Source: an uncultured Pelagibacteraceae bacterium (lineage in GTDB: Bacteria; Pseudomonadota; Alphaproteobacteria; Pelagibacterales; Pelagibacteraceae). Taken from it: 48,361 nt of DNA. This document shows, one piece after another, positions 35,599 through 45,314 of the stretch; within the stretch, counting starts at the first letter, position 1; every line of letters begins with the position of its first letter. The stretch covers positions 1 through 48,361 of the forward strand of contig CACJDV010000008.1 of assembly GCA_902592265.1 (NCBI GenBank), read 5' to 3'. The notes under the pieces are model-generated. The model made no database searches. It was not told the DNA's origin and saw nothing but the letters and a program-made list of their open reading frames with translations. Position numbers and translations under genes: made by a program.

Positions 35599-36879
35599 TT
35601 ATTTTCCAAATTTAGTTTTTTTAATTAATTGCTCATATTGTGAGCTCATAAGTCTTGTTTGAATTTGTGTAACTGTATCTATAGCTACTACCACAACAAT
35701 TAATATTGATGTTCCACCTAAATAAAAAGGTATCGGATAATTTGCTATTAAAAATTCTGGCATTAAACAAACTAAAGTTAAATACAAGGCTCCTATTGTA
35801 GTTAATTTTGTTAAAATGTTTTCAATATAAATTGCTGTACTTTCACCTGGTCTTATACCTGGAATAAATCCTCCATATTTTCTTAAATTATCAGCTGTCT
35901 CAGTAGGATTAAATGTGATTGAAGTATAAAAAAATGTAAAAAATATTATACCGGATGCGTAAAGTAACATGTAAAGTGGTTGACCTTGGGTAAAATAAGA
36001 ACTTAGATTCAAGAAGGTTTCACTTTCAGATATATTGAAATTAGAAAATGTTACTGGTAACAAAAGCAATGCCGAGGCAAAAATCGCTGGTATAACCCCT
36101 GCCTGATTAATTTTTAGAGGTAAATGAGATGACTCACCACCATACATTTTGTTTCCCATCTGTCTTTTTGGATAATTTATTAGAATTTTTCTCAAAGCTC
36201 TTTCCATAAAGACAATAAATAAAATAGTTAAGATTAATAAAATAAAAATTGCGATAATCATTAAAGTTGAAATTGCACCAGTCCGTCCTAATTCAAATGT
36301 TGTCACTAAAGCTCTTGGAATTTCAGCAACAATTCCTGCAAAAATAATTAAAGATATTCCATTTCCAATTCCTCTTTGTGTTATTTGTTCTCCTAACCAC
36401 ATTAAAAAAATTGTTCCAGCTACAATAGTTGTAACTGTTGATATTTTAAAGAATATTCCTGGGTTAATAACAAGATTAGCTGATGACTCCAACCCAACCG
36501 ATAACCCATAACCTTGAACTGTAGCTAATAAGACAGTTCCATATCTAGTTATTTGAGTTATTTTAGCTCGGCCTGTTTCACCCTGGGCTTTTAAATTTTT
36601 AAAATAATCAGAGACACCTGTTAATAATTGAACAATAATTGATGAAGATATATATGGCATTATTCCAAGTGCAAAAATTGCCATTCTACTTACGGCACCA
36701 CCAGCAAAAACGTTAAACATACCTAGTAATCCTTTTTGATTTCCCTCCATCAAAATTTTTAATTGTTCTGGATCAATTCCAGGTAACGGAACAAAAGTTC
36801 CAAATCTATACACCGCTAAAATTAAAATAGTAAATATAATTCTATTTCTTAAATCACTGCTTGATGAAGATGAGCTCAT
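35599..36879 (-). CDS. secY: Protein translocase subunit SecY
   Basis: SecY is the channel-forming subunit of the SecYEG translocon. The 426-residue protein has ten predicted membrane helices and the family motifs RFGTFVPLPGID near the start, FALGIMPYISSSIIVQLL, and GIGNGISLIIFAGI. A loop resembling KYGGFIPGIRPGEST precedes the later helices. The N-terminus opens with a run of serines (MSSSSSSSD), somewhat shorter than usual. It follows rplO in the spc order. Confidence 0.96.
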   Translation of the reverse strand: MSSSSSSSDLRNRIIFTILILAVYRFGTFVPLPGIDPEQLKILMEGNQKGLLGMFNVFAGGAVSRMAIFALGIMPYISSSIIVQLLTGVSDYFKNLKAQGETGRAKITQITRYGTVLLATVQGYGLSVGLESSANLVINPGIFFKISTVTTIVAGTIFLMWLGEQITQRGIGNGISLIIFAGIVAEIPRALVTTFELGRTGAISTLMIIAIFILLILTILFIVFMERALRKILINYPKRQMGNKMYGGESSHLPLKINQAGVIPAIFASALLLLPVTFSNFNISESETFLNLSSYFTQGQPLYMLLYASGIIFFTFFYTSITFNPTETADNLRKYGGFIPGIRPGESTAIYIENILTKLTTIGALYLTLVCLMPEFLIANYPIPFYLGGTSILIVVVVAIDTVTQIQTRLMSSQYEQLIKKTKFGK

Positions 36880-36890
36880 TAATTTAGTTA

Positions 36891-37343
36891 TTATTTTTTT
36901 AGTTGTATTGATCCACCAATTTTTTCAAGCTTTTCGAGTGCTGATTTTGATGCAAGATCTGCTTCTATATTTATTTTATCTTTAATTACACCAGTCCCTA
37001 AAATTTTAAGTTTTTTTGTATTTTTATTTATCAACTTAAGTTTTTTTAGAGAGGATGAATTCAAAACTTCGCTAGTACTTATTGTTTTTTTGTTTATATA
37101 AGATTGAATCTTATCTAAATTTAAAATTGCAATTTTTTGTGTAACAATTGGATTGAATCCTCTTTTTGGTAATCTTCTATAAAGTGGCATTTGACCACCT
37201 TCAAAACTTTTAATAGCAACCCCAGATCTTGATTTCTGACCTTTAACACCTCTACCAGAAGTTTTACCTTTACCAGAGCCTATTCCTCGACCAACTCTAA
37301 TTTTAGATTTATTTAATTTTGGCCTGTTATTTAATTTAATCAT
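36891..37343 (-). CDS. rplO: 50S ribosomal protein L15
   Basis: L15 is a large-subunit assembly protein. The glycine-rich N-terminus (RVGRGIGSGKGKTSGRGVKGQ) and FEGGQMPLYRRLPKRGF are diagnostic. Its ATG overlaps the rpsE stop (TAATG), which removes the space where rpmD (L30) usually lies. Length is 150 residues. Confidence 0.96.
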   Translation of the reverse strand: MIKLNNRPKLNKSKIRVGRGIGSGKGKTSGRGVKGQKSRSGVAIKSFEGGQMPLYRRLPKRGFNPIVTQKIAILNLDKIQSYINKKTISTSEVLNSSSLKKLKLINKNTKKLKILGTGVIKDKINIEADLASKSALEKLEKIGGSIQLKK

Positions 37344-37858
37344 TATCCTCTTTTTTCAACTATTTCAGAAATTTTTTTATTTCTAATCGATGATATTTGT
37401 TTGGGTGAGTTTTGTTTCATTAAAGCTTTAATAGTTGCTCTTATAACATTATGAGCATTTGATGTTCCCATAGATTTTGCAACTATGTCCTTAACTCCTA
37501 AAACTTCACAAACAGCTCTTACTGGACCACCAGCTATAATACCTGTACCCTTTGAAGCAGACCTTAAAACTATTCTACCAGATCCGTCCTTAGCTTTTAC
37601 ATCATGGTGAATAGTTCTACCTTCCCTTAATGGTATATGAATTAATTTTCTTCTCGCAATTTCGTTTGCCTTTTTAATAGCATCTGGAACTTGTTTAGCT
37701 TTAGCATGGGCGATTCCAATTTTTCCAGCTTGATTACCTACAACGACAAGAGCTGAAAAACCAAATCTTCTTCCACCTTTAACAACTTTAGTAATTCTAT
37801 TAATGTGAACTAATTTTTCTAAAATATCATCATTTTTTTTATCTTTAAAATTTTCCAT
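37343..37858 (-). CDS. rpsE: 30S ribosomal protein S5
   Basis: S5 forms part of the mRNA entry channel and influences fidelity. The 171-residue protein has the double-stranded-RNA-binding segment RITKVVKGGRRFGFSALVVVG and the second domain with IPLREGRTIHHDVKAKDGSG and GGPVRAVCEVLGVKD. Its stop overlaps the rplO start, so the usual intervening rpmD gene is missing. Confidence 0.96.
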   Translation of the reverse strand: MENFKDKKNDDILEKLVHINRITKVVKGGRRFGFSALVVVGNQAGKIGIAHAKAKQVPDAIKKANEIARRKLIHIPLREGRTIHHDVKAKDGSGRIVLRSASKGTGIIAGGPVRAVCEVLGVKDIVAKSMGTSNAHNVIRATIKALMKQNSPKQISSIRNKKISEIVEKRG

Positions 37859-37860
37859 AA

Positions 37861-38217
37861 TTAAAAGTCCATCCCATTTTTTCTTAATGTTTCAGCAAAA
37901 ATTTTTATTCTTCCATGATATTTATAGATACCTCTATCAAAATAAATTTTGCTAATTTTTTTTTCTTGTGCCTTTTTTGCTAATTTTTCTGCAACAATTT
38001 TAGAAAGCTCAGATTTATTTTTTGTTTTAGATTCTTTTATATCTTTTTCAACTGAAGAGGCTGACAATAATGTAACATTTTTTGTATCATCTATAATCTG
38101 AGCTGAAATATTCTTTGATGATCTAAAAATACTTAATCTAAATCTTCCAGCTTTAGCAAATTTTTTGAGTTTATTAGTAACTCTAAATTTTTTTCTAGTA
38201 CTTGTATTAAGTTTCAT
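37861..38217 (-). CDS. rplR: 50S ribosomal protein L18
   Basis: L18 binds 5S rRNA with L5 and L25. The protein has 118 residues with [19 protein letters not shown] and a C-terminal [20 protein letters not shown], the conserved 5S-binding end. It is very lysine-rich. It starts at the rplF stop (TAATG). Confidence 0.95.
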   Translation of the reverse strand: MKLNTSTRKKFRVTNKLKKFAKAGRFRLSIFRSSKNISAQIIDDTKNVTLLSASSVEKDIKESKTKNKSELSKIVAEKLAKKAQEKKISKIYFDRGIYKYHGRIKIFAETLRKNGMDF

Positions 38218-38756
38218 TATTTTTTCTTTCCTTCTTTTTTCAAAATATATTGACCCTTTTCTCTAATCCCTTTTCCTTTATAAGGCTCGATCTTTCTAAA
38301 TGTTTTAATTTTAGACACCACTGAACCAACTAGTTGCTTGTCAAAACCTGTTATTTTTAATGTTGTTTGTTTCTCTACTGAAATTTTTATACCCTCTGGA
38401 ATATCATAATTTACATCATGACTATAGCCTAATTGCAAATTCAATTGGTTGCCTTTAAGTGCCGCTCGATATCCTACACCAACTAGCTCTAAAGTTTTTT
38501 CATATCCTTTTACAGAGCCAATAACTGCATTATTTATTAGGCTACGATTCATTCCCCATAATCTTTTTGTATTCTGGTCAATTTTTTTTGGTTTCAAGGA
38601 TATTTCCTTTCCATCTTTAATATCTATATTAAAAACTTCTAAATCAATATTTAATGATTTTTTACCTAGGGGACCCTCAATATTTAAAATGTTTCCTGCA
38701 ATTGCGACTTTAACTTTTTCGGGAATAGAAATGTTTATTTTACCTATTTTTGACAT
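38217..38756 (-). CDS. rplF: 50S ribosomal protein L6
   Basis: L6 lies near the sarcin-ricin loop, beside the factor-binding site. The 179-residue product has the duplicated L6 fold: the first half begins [17 protein letters not shown] with [10 protein letters not shown], and the second half has [25 protein letters not shown] and [13 protein letters not shown] near the end. Gene order rpsH-rplF-rplR-rpsE is standard. Confidence 0.96.
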   Translation of the reverse strand: MSKIGKINISIPEKVKVAIAGNILNIEGPLGKKSLNIDLEVFNIDIKDGKEISLKPKKIDQNTKRLWGMNRSLINNAVIGSVKGYEKTLELVGVGYRAALKGNQLNLQLGYSHDVNYDIPEGIKISVEKQTTLKITGFDKQLVGSVVSKIKTFRKIEPYKGKGIREKGQYILKKEGKKK

Positions 38757-38758
38757 AA

Positions 38759-39154
38759 TTAAAAAACCTTACAAATTATTTCGCCACCAACTCTTTGCTT
38801 TCTAGCATCAATGTCAGTCATAACTCCTTTCGGTGTTGATAAAATTGCTATACCTAGACCATTATTGATTTTTGGTAAACTATCCGCGCTTGAAAAAATT
38901 CTTCTTCCAGGTTTTGAGACTCTTTCAAAATTATTTATAACTGGGCTCCCTGAATGATATTTTAACTCTAAAGATAAAATATTTTTATTTTCATTACTTG
39001 AAATTTTAAAATCTTTTATAAAACCCTCATTCTTTAATATATCAGCTATCTTACTTTTAAAATTTGAGGAGGGTAATTCTACTTTCTTATGGTATCTAGC
39101 TTGAGCATTTTTAACTCTCGCTATCATATCTCCAATCGGGTCACTTAAACTCAT
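38759..39154 (-). CDS. rpsH: 30S ribosomal protein S8
   Basis: S8 is a primary 16S rRNA-binding protein and, in E. coli, the translational repressor of the spc operon. The 131-residue protein starts DPIGDMIARVKNAQAR and has the C-terminal LGIAILSTPKGVMTDIDARKQRVGGEIIC. I see no clear copy of an S8 target hairpin ahead of rplE, so feedback control here is unproven. Confidence 0.96.
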   Translation of the reverse strand: MSLSDPIGDMIARVKNAQARYHKKVELPSSNFKSKIADILKNEGFIKDFKISSNENKNILSLELKYHSGSPVINNFERVSKPGRRIFSSADSLPKINNGLGIAILSTPKGVMTDIDARKQRVGGEIICKVF

Positions 39155-39166
39155 AATATTTCCTTT

Positions 39167-39472
39167 CTACCAACTCGATTTTACTAAACCTGGTATTTTT
39201 CCTTGTAATCCAAGTTGTCTTAATGCAATTCTTGATATCTTTAATTTTCTATAAACTCCATGAGGCCGTCCAGTTATTTGACATCTGTTCATCACTCTGC
39301 TTTTAGCAGAATTTCTTGGTAATTTTGAAAGTTTTTGTTGCGCTTTAAATCTTTCTTCTAGAGGAATTTTTTTATCCATAATAATTTTTTTTAATTTTGA
39401 TCTTTTATTAAAAAATTTATTTGAAAGTTTTATTCTTCTGTTATTTTTGTTTACTGAACTTAATTTAGCCAT
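39167..39472 (-). CDS. rpsN: 30S ribosomal protein S14, zinc-independent form
   Basis: S14 is a 30S head protein. At 101 residues and without CxxC pairs it is the long, zinc-free form. The conserved end NRCQITGRPHGVYRKLKISR is followed by IALRQLGLQGKIPGLVKSSW. It lies between rplE and rpsH as in other proteobacteria. Confidence 0.95.
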   Translation of the reverse strand: MAKLSSVNKNNRRIKLSNKFFNKRSKLKKIIMDKKIPLEERFKAQQKLSKLPRNSAKSRVMNRCQITGRPHGVYRKLKISRIALRQLGLQGKIPGLVKSSW

Positions 39473-39473
39473 T

Positions 39474-40028
39474 TTAGTTATCTCCTTTTTTGATAAACGG
39501 GAAATTCATTTTATTCAATAAAGCAAAGCTATGCTCTTTATCTAATGATGAAATTACAATTATAACATCTAATCCTCTAACTTTATCAGCTCTATCGAAA
39601 CTTACCTCTGGAAATATGATGTGCTCTTTTATACCAAATGTATAATTTCCAAACTTATCAAATCCATTTGATGACAATCCTCTAAAATCTTTAACTCTAG
39701 GTAATGCTATATTTACGAGTCTATCTAAAAATTCGTACATTTTATTTTTTCTTAAAGTCACTTTTAATCCTGCATTTGATCCTTTTCTTGTCTTAAAATT
39801 TGCTACAGATTTTTTGAATTTCGTTGTTACTGGTTTTTGACCAGTAATTTTGGCTAAATCTTCCTCACATGATTTCAATATTTTAGAGTCATTTCCATCC
39901 AAACCTAATCCCATATTCAAAATAACTTTCTCAATTTTAGGTCCCATATTCAAATTTTTGAAACCAAATTGAGTTTTTAAAGCTGGTTGAATTTCTTTTA
40001 AATAAAGTTCTTTTAATCTTGGTGTCAT
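39474..40028 (-). CDS. rplE: 50S ribosomal protein L5
   Basis: L5 binds 5S rRNA and contacts the P-site tRNA. The 184-residue product has KVILNMGLGLDGNDSK, ITGQKPVTTKFKKSVANFKTR-like sequence in the middle, LPRVKDFRGLSSNGFD and a C-terminal GLDVIIVISS. Its ATG overlaps the rplX stop (TAATG). Confidence 0.96.
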   Translation of the reverse strand: MTPRLKELYLKEIQPALKTQFGFKNLNMGPKIEKVILNMGLGLDGNDSKILKSCEEDLAKITGQKPVTTKFKKSVANFKTRKGSNAGLKVTLRKNKMYEFLDRLVNIALPRVKDFRGLSSNGFDKFGNYTFGIKEHIIFPEVSFDRADKVRGLDVIIVISSLDKEHSFALLNKMNFPFIKKGDN

Positions 40029-40276
40029 TATTTTTTAGCTACAGTTTTTTTATTTTTTTTTAGTTCCTCAATCAATTTTAAATTTGAAATGTGAATAAAA
40101 TTTTCTTTTGAAAAAATTCCACCTTTTTTTTCCTTCGTCGTTTTCACGTGTTTTTTAATCATATTCAAATCTTTTACTTTTGCTCTATTATTCGCTCTAT
40201 CAATTTCTATAACTTCACCCTCTTTGGATTTGTCTTTTCCAGATAAAATTTTTACTTTCAAACCTTTTTTAATCAT
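40028..40276 (-). CDS. rplX: 50S ribosomal protein L24
   Basis: L24 is an assembly-initiating protein near the exit tunnel. The 82-residue protein is a KOW-motif protein ([20 protein letters not shown]) ending in a lysine-rich tail ([12 protein letters not shown]), shorter than the ~104 residues of E. coli. Both ends share a TAATG with a neighbour. Confidence 0.94.
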   Translation of the reverse strand: MIKKGLKVKILSGKDKSKEGEVIEIDRANNRAKVKDLNMIKKHVKTTKEKKGGIFSKENFIHISNLKLIEELKKNKKTVAKK

Positions 40277-40644
40277 TAAATTACCTCTGGAGCTAAAGAA
40301 ATTATTTTCATTTGACCTCTTGTTCTAAGCTCTCTCGTTACTGGACCAAATATTCTTGTTCCCACCGGTTCGCCTTTATCATCAACTAAAACTGCAGCAT
40401 TGTTATCAAATTTTACTTTTGATCCATCATCTCTATGGATACCTTTCTTAACTCTAACAACCACAGCTTTATGAACAGAGCCTTTTTTAACTTTACCTTT
40501 TGGTATTGCCTCTTTAACTGCAATCACAATTGTATCTCCTATACTTGCATATCTTCTTTTTGAACCCCCTAAAACTTTGATGCACTCAATTTTTTTTGCA
40601 CCAGTATTATCAGCAACCTGTAATTCAGTTTGAACTTGTATCAT
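40276..40644 (-). CDS. rplN: 50S ribosomal protein L14
   Basis: L14 is a large-subunit protein at the interface with the 30S. The full family pattern is present: [27 protein letters not shown] at the start (abbreviated here: VADNTGAK), [12 protein letters not shown], and the end [24 protein letters not shown]. Length is 122 residues, exactly typical. Confidence 0.97.
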   Translation of the reverse strand: MIQVQTELQVADNTGAKKIECIKVLGGSKRRYASIGDTIVIAVKEAIPKGKVKKGSVHKAVVVRVKKGIHRDDGSKVKFDNNAAVLVDDKGEPVGTRIFGPVTRELRTRGQMKIISLAPEVI

Positions 40645-40880
40645 TATTTTAAATTCTCCATAACTTTGAATCTCTTATTTTTTGAGTAAGGCCTACTTTC
40701 AATGATCGAAACCTTATCACCATTTTTATATTCATTATTTTCATCATGTGCATTGTATTTCTTTTTAACTTTAATGACTTTTTTTAAAACAGGATGAGAA
40801 TATCTTCTCTCAATTAAAACTGTTATTGTTTTATCGGGTTTGTCACTAACAACTATTCCAGTTAAAACTTTTTTAGGCAT
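40644..40880 (-). CDS. rpsQ: 30S ribosomal protein S17
   Basis: S17 is a primary 16S rRNA-binding protein with an OB fold. The 78-residue sequence has [21 protein letters not shown] and [23 protein letters not shown]-type sequence (key elements GDKVSI and SRPYSK). Its start overlaps the 3' end of rpmC by eight bases. Confidence 0.95.
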   Translation of the reverse strand: MPKKVLTGIVVSDKPDKTITVLIERRYSHPVLKKVIKVKKKYNAHDENNEYKNGDKVSIIESRPYSKNKRFKVMENLK

Positions 40881-41064
40881 TCAATGTTCCTTTAAGTTTC
40901 GTTTTTAATCTTGCAATTGTTTTTTTTGTTTCACTAATTTTAGCAGGGTTTGATACCTGAGAATTAATCTTCTGAAATCTAAAATTGAATAAATCTTTTT
41001 TAAGTTTATCAATATTCTTTAAAACTTCATCTTTAGTCAATTTTTTTATCTCTTGCTTTTTCAT
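40873..41064 (-). CDS. rpmC: 50S ribosomal protein L29
   Basis: L29 is a small coiled-coil protein at the tunnel exit that contacts the signal recognition particle. The 63-residue product shows [28 protein letters not shown] and the second helix [13 protein letters not shown], the expected helix-hairpin. It sits between rplP and rpsQ. Confidence 0.94.
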   Translation of the reverse strand: MKKQEIKKLTKDEVLKNIDKLKKDLFNFRFQKINSQVSNPAKISETKKTIARLKTKLKGTLNA

Positions 41065-41065
41065 A

Positions 41066-41476
41066 TTATAAAAATCTTTTAATTGTCTTTGTTTTTATTG
41101 GAAGCTTAGCTGAAGCTTTGTAAAGAGCCTCTTTAGCAATTTGTTCCGAAACACCATCAACCTCAAATAGTATTCTTCCAGGTTTTACTCTACAAGCATA
41201 ATACTCTGGTGAACCCTTCCCTTTACCCATACGAACTTCTATTGGTTTTTTTGAGACTGGTATATTAGGAAATACCCTTGTCCAAACTCTACCTTGCCTT
41301 TTCATATGTCTTGTCAATGCAACTCTAGCAGCCTCAATTTGTTTACCAGTCACACGATCAGGAGTTAATGCCTTAAGTGCATAAGCGCCGTAATTAATAA
41401 AGTTTGCTCTGGTAGCATTACCATGAATTCTCCCTTTATGTGCTTTTCTCCATTTTGTTCTTACTGGTTGTAGCAT
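41066..41476 (-). CDS. rplP: 50S ribosomal protein L16
   Basis: L16 lies near the A site and 23S helices 38 and 89. The 136-residue protein has the standard start [37 protein letters not shown] and [20 protein letters not shown]. It begins two bases after the rpsC stop. Confidence 0.97.
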   Translation of the reverse strand: MLQPVRTKWRKAHKGRIHGNATRANFINYGAYALKALTPDRVTGKQIEAARVALTRHMKRQGRVWTRVFPNIPVSKKPIEVRMGKGKGSPEYYACRVKPGRILFEVDGVSEQIAKEALYKASAKLPIKTKTIKRFL

Positions 41477-41477
41477 T

Positions 41478-42158
41478 TTAATCCTTACTTTCTTTTAAAA
41501 TTACTTTATTAGTTTCCTGACTAAATTCTTTAGCAAAAACCTCACCTTTATAAATCCAAACTTTAATTCCGATTATGCCATATGTAGTTAATGCTTCAGC
41601 TTCAGCGTAATCAATATCTGCCCTCAATGTGTGTGATGGGATACTGCCATCTCTTAGCCATTCTGTTCGTGCAATTTCATTTCCACCTAATCTTCCGCTG
41701 ATTGATACCTTAATTCCCTTTGCACCTAATCTTAAACACGATTGCATAGCTCTTTTCATTGCTCGTCTGTACGAAATTCTCTTTACTAGTTGTTGCGCAA
41801 TATTTTCGGCAACTAAATAGGCATTTGTCTCAGGTTTTTTAACTTCTTTTATGTTTAGATTAACTTCATTTTTTGTAAATTTTGATAAATTATTCTTTAT
41901 TTTGTCAATGTCGCTTCCTTTTTTACCAATTACGAAACCCGGTCTGGAAGTATAGATAGTTACATAACATTTATTTGATGTTCTTTCGATCATAACCTTT
42001 GATACACCTGAATTGATAACATTTTTTTTAATGTATTCTCTTATTTTAAAATCCTCGATAAGGTAATTTCCAAAATCTTTTTTCTTTGCATACCAAACTG
42101 AGTCCCAACCTCTGTTCACACCTAATCTAAAACCAACTGGATTAACTTTTTGCCCCAT
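41478..42158 (-). CDS. rpsC: 30S ribosomal protein S3
   Basis: S3 forms part of the mRNA entry tunnel and its helicase surface. The 226-residue product starts [20 protein letters not shown], has the KH domain with [14 protein letters not shown], and the second half [16 protein letters not shown]. The start is unambiguous, so it truly overlaps the end of rplV by 17 bases. Confidence 0.97.
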   Translation of the reverse strand: MGQKVNPVGFRLGVNRGWDSVWYAKKKDFGNYLIEDFKIREYIKKNVINSGVSKVMIERTSNKCYVTIYTSRPGFVIGKKGSDIDKIKNNLSKFTKNEVNLNIKEVKKPETNAYLVAENIAQQLVKRISYRRAMKRAMQSCLRLGAKGIKVSISGRLGGNEIARTEWLRDGSIPSHTLRADIDYAEAEALTTYGIIGIKVWIYKGEVFAKEFSQETNKVILKESKD

Positions 42159-42540
42159 GACCCTCCGTTTTTTTTATCTCAGATAATATAATAGTTACAC
42201 TTGAATAAGGTTTTAGTATTGGAGCCGCCCTTCCTTTGGCTCTTGGTCTAAATCTTTTCATTGTAATTTTCTTTCCACAATAAGCTTCTTTTACAACTAA
42301 TTTATCAATATCATATTGAAAGTTATTTTCTGCATTTGCAACTGCTGAATTTATTGTTTTTCTTATATCTCTTGTTATTCTTTTTTCTGAAAATTCTAAA
42401 TCTCTTATAGCAACATCTACTTTTTTCCCTACAATTCCTCTTAGAATGGGGTTAAGCTTTCTAACACTTGATCTAATATTATTGTTAATTGATCTCACAA
42501 TTTTATTATTACTATTTTGTGTTTTCTTTTTTTTACTCAT
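42142..42540 (-). CDS. rplV: 50S ribosomal protein L22
   Basis: L22 lines the peptide exit tunnel with its beta hairpin. The conserved end [23 protein letters not shown] and middle [12 protein letters not shown] identify it. Residues 1-20 form a lysine/asparagine-rich lead. The 3' end overlaps rpsC by 17 bases. Confidence 0.95.
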   Translation of the reverse strand: MSKKKKTQNSNNKIVRSINNNIRSSVRKLNPILRGIVGKKVDVAIRDLEFSEKRITRDIRKTINSAVANAENNFQYDIDKLVVKEAYCGKKITMKRFRPRAKGRAAPILKPYSSVTIILSEIKKTEGHGAKS

Positions 42541-42543
42541 AAA

Positions 42544-42843
42544 TTACTTTTTAGCCTCTGCTTCAGCTGGTTTAGCTTTTTTATCTGCTGGAGTGTGCCC
42601 AAAGAAGCTTCTTGTTGGTGCAAACTCACCTAATTTATGTCCAACCATATCCTCTGATACAGTTATTGGGATAAATTTTTTTCCATTATAAATTAAAAAA
42701 CTTACTCCAACAAAATCTGGGAGTATTGTAGATTTTCTTGACCAAGTTTTAATTGGAATTTTCTTAGGATCTGTTTTGTATTTATCTACTTTTTTCATTA
42801 AACTTTCTTCAACAAAAGGACCTTTCCAAACTGCTCTAGCCAT
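42544..42843 (-). CDS. rpsS: 30S ribosomal protein S19
   Basis: S19 is a 30S head protein that forms a complex with S13. The core is standard: [31 protein letters not shown], and [15 protein letters not shown]. About ten residues of lysine/alanine-rich tail (KPAEAEAKK) follow. Length is 99 residues. Its ATG overlaps the rplB stop. Confidence 0.96.
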   Translation of the reverse strand: MARAVWKGPFVEESLMKKVDKYKTDPKKIPIKTWSRKSTILPDFVGVSFLIYNGKKFIPITVSEDMVGHKLGEFAPTRSFFGHTPADKKAKPAEAEAKK

Positions 42844-43682
42844 TACTTAGTATCCTTTCTTTTATTTCTTCTCTTCACAATAAATTTATCTGTTCTTTTA
42901 TTATCTCTAGTTTTTAATCCTTTTGCTGATTGACCTTTAGGAGAAACCGGATGTCTTCCACCTGCACTTTTTCCTTCTCCACCTCCATGTGGGTGATCAA
43001 CAGGATTTTTAACTACTCCTCGTGTATGTGGTCTTCTTCCAAGCCATCTAGATCTACCAGCTTTTCCTATTTTAATATTTTTTTGATCTGGATTACTTAA
43101 AACGCCAATCGTCGCTAAAGATCTTGAATCAATTTTTCTTACCTCACCAGAAGCTAATTTTATAAGACTGTAGTTACCATCTAATCCACTTATAGTAACA
43201 GATGTACCAGCTGATCTCGCTATTTTGCCGCCTCCACCTGGCTGTATTTCAACGTTATGTATATCTATGCCGACTGGTATATCTTGTAAAGGCATGCAAT
43301 TACCAATTTTTATCTCTTTTTTCGAACCGTTCTCAACTTTGTCACCAACTTTTATTTTTTGTGGAGCTAAATAGTAAGCGTGAGAGTTATCATCAAATTT
43401 TACTAACATTATATAACAAGATCTATTTGGATCGTATTCAATTCTCTCAACTGTAGCGGGAGCATCAAATTTTCTTCTATAAAAATCAACATGTCTATAC
43501 ATTTTTTTATGACCACCAGCTCTATTAATAGATGTTATATGACCATTATTATTTCTTCCTTTCATTGCATTTTTAGGAGAAACTAAAGTTTTAAATGGCT
43601 TGCCTTTCCATAAACCAGATCTATCAACAAGAATTGTTCCTCGAGTAGATTTTGTGTAAGGTTTAAAAGTTTTTAATGCCAT
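42843..43682 (-). CDS. rplB: 50S ribosomal protein L2
   Basis: L2 is a core protein near the peptidyl-transferase centre. The 279-residue product has [19 protein letters not shown], the central [15 protein letters not shown], and the C-terminal [20 protein letters not shown] with the functionally important histidine. Order rplW-rplB-rpsS is standard for the S10 operon. Confidence 0.97.
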   Translation of the reverse strand: MALKTFKPYTKSTRGTILVDRSGLWKGKPFKTLVSPKNAMKGRNNNGHITSINRAGGHKKMYRHVDFYRRKFDAPATVERIEYDPNRSCYIMLVKFDDNSHAYYLAPQKIKVGDKVENGSKKEIKIGNCMPLQDIPVGIDIHNVEIQPGGGGKIARSAGTSVTISGLDGNYSLIKLASGEVRKIDSRSLATIGVLSNPDQKNIKIGKAGRSRWLGRRPHTRGVVKNPVDHPHGGGEGKSAGGRHPVSPKGQSAKGLKTRDNKRTDKFIVKRRNKRKDTK

Positions 43683-43683
43683 A

Positions 43684-43977
43684 TTAAATTCCTGTAGTTA
43701 GATCAATTGTTTGACCTTTTTTTAGTGTTATAATTGCTTTTTTAAACCCAGAAACTTTTACTTTTCTGCCTCTAGTCATTTTTTTTCTGTTTTGTTTATT
43801 TATAATATTAATCTTTGTCACATTAACTTTAAAAATTTTTTCAATATTTGATTTTAGGTTTTTTTTGTTTGCTTTTTTATGAACTTTGAAAACAATTTTA
43901 TTTTGTTCTGATAAATTGGTAGATTTTTCAGTTAGCAAAGGTGACAAAATTTTATCGTATAAATGTATTTTTTCCAT
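43684..43977 (-). CDS. rplW: 50S ribosomal protein L23
   Basis: L23 lies at the tunnel exit, where trigger factor and SRP dock. The protein (97 residues from the chosen ATG) has LLTEKSTNLSEQNKIVFKVH and a KMTRGRKVKVSGFKKAIITL stretch. An ATG nine bases upstream overlaps rplD, but an AAAGG sits about 10 bases from the ATG chosen here and only one base from the other, so I prefer the shorter form. Confidence 0.93.
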   Translation of the reverse strand: MEKIHLYDKILSPLLTEKSTNLSEQNKIVFKVHKKANKKNLKSNIEKIFKVNVTKINIINKQNRKKMTRGRKVKVSGFKKAIITLKKGQTIDLTTGI

Positions 43978-43978
43978 T

Positions 43979-44602
43979 TTAAGCATACCTTTTTTCTAAT
44001 TCTTTTACTGAACTTTCAGTAAAAACAATTTTTTTAAACTTAATAATATCGAATGCACTAAAGTGATTTATGTCTGTTACTTTAATATTTGGAATATTTC
44101 TTATTGATTTTTCAATTTTTTCTTTTGAGGTTTTATCTAAAATAATTAACGAATTAAGAATCTCAAATTTTTTTAAAATTAAACTCATTTCTTTTGTTTT
44201 TTTAATTTCATTATTAAAATCGTTCAAAACTACTAAATCCTTATTAAGTGTTTTTTCAGTAATTAATGATGCAATACTTTGTTTTTTTTCACTTTTATTT
44301 AATTTTCTAGTTTTGTAAGCCAATTGACCTTTGGGACCATGTGCTATACCACCACCAACAAATATTGGTGCTTTTTTACTAGCATGTCTTGCATTCCCTG
44401 TTCCTTTTTGAGCATAAATTTTAGATGTAGGTCCAGATACCTCATTTTGTTGTTTTGTTTTAGCATGTCTACCTTTGTAGTTAGCATTTGTCTTATATAA
44501 AACACTACTTACAAGTTTATGATTAATTTTTGCTGAAAAAATCTTATCTAAAACTTCAATTGAGCTTTTTTTTCCATCTAAATTTAATTTATCTAATTTC
44601 AT
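43979..44602 (-). CDS. rplD: 50S ribosomal protein L4
   Basis: L4 extends a loop into the exit tunnel and, in E. coli, represses its own S10 operon. The 207-residue sequence has the tunnel-loop signature RHAKTKQQNEVSGPTSKIYAQ-type (key GTGNARHASKKAPIFVGGG) and HGPKGQLAYKTRKLNKSEKK. Its ATG overlaps the rplC stop. No S10-leader-like structure is available ahead of rpsJ because fusA abuts it, so E. coli-type attenuation is unlikely. Confidence 0.96.
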   Translation of the reverse strand: MKLDKLNLDGKKSSIEVLDKIFSAKINHKLVSSVLYKTNANYKGRHAKTKQQNEVSGPTSKIYAQKGTGNARHASKKAPIFVGGGIAHGPKGQLAYKTRKLNKSEKKQSIASLITEKTLNKDLVVLNDFNNEIKKTKEMSLILKKFEILNSLIILDKTSKEKIEKSIRNIPNIKVTDINHFSAFDIIKFKKIVFTESSVKELEKRYA

Positions 44603-45312
44603 TATTTCTTCTTTTTCTCTGGTGTTTTTTTAGCTTCTTCTGCTGCTTTTATCTTTTCAATCATTGTTAATTTTTTTATATTTTTTACAGACTCTTTAAC
44701 TAAGACCTCTGAATTTTTTGCACCAGGGATAGAACCTTTTAAATAAAGTAACTCATTTTCTAAATCGGCTCTTATAATCTCAATATTTTGCATTGTTCTT
44801 AGTTTATCTCCCATATGACCTGCCATTTTTTTACCTTTAAAAACCTTTCCTGGATCTTGTCTTTGGCCAGTCGAACCGTGAGATCTGTGCGAAATTGAAA
44901 CACCATGTGTAGCTCTTAAACCGCCAAAATTATGTCTTTTCATAGCCCCAGCAAATCCCTTACCAATAGTTTTAGATTTTGTGTCGACAAATTTTGTATT
45001 TTTAAAGATTTCAAGGCCAAATTCATTTCCCTCTTTTAAATTCTCTAAGTTTTCAACTCTAAATTCTTTTAATCTTCTCTTAGCCTCTGTATTTTTTTTA
45101 GAAAAATAACCTTTCATTGACTTAGTTAATTTAGAATTTTTTATTTTACCGAAACCTAGTTGAACAGCTTTATAACCTCTCTTTTCTATATCAATGACAT
45201 TAATTACTCGTGCTTTTTCCATTTTTAAAACAGTCACTGGAACTAATTGACCAGTTTTGTAAAACTCTCTAGTCATACCAATTTTTTTACCCAATAAAGC
45301 TATTTCTCTCAT
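44602..45312 (-). CDS. rplC: 50S ribosomal protein L3
   Basis: L3 is an early-assembly protein that reaches the peptidyl-transferase centre. The 236-residue product starts with LLGKKIGMTREFYKTGQLVPVT and has KRHNFGGLRATHGVSISHRS and GSTGQRQDPGKVFKGKKMAGHMG-like sequence (QDPGKVFKGKKMAGHMG). A lysine-rich tail of about 20 residues (KAAEEAKKTPEKKKK) extends it beyond the usual length. Confidence 0.96.
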   Translation of the reverse strand: MREIALLGKKIGMTREFYKTGQLVPVTVLKMEKARVINVIDIEKRGYKAVQLGFGKIKNSKLTKSMKGYFSKKNTEAKRRLKEFRVENLENLKEGNEFGLEIFKNTKFVDTKSKTIGKGFAGAMKRHNFGGLRATHGVSISHRSHGSTGQRQDPGKVFKGKKMAGHMGDKLRTMQNIEIIRADLENELLYLKGSIPGAKNSEVLVKESVKNIKKLTMIEKIKAAEEAKKTPEKKKK

Positions 45313-45314
45313 GA

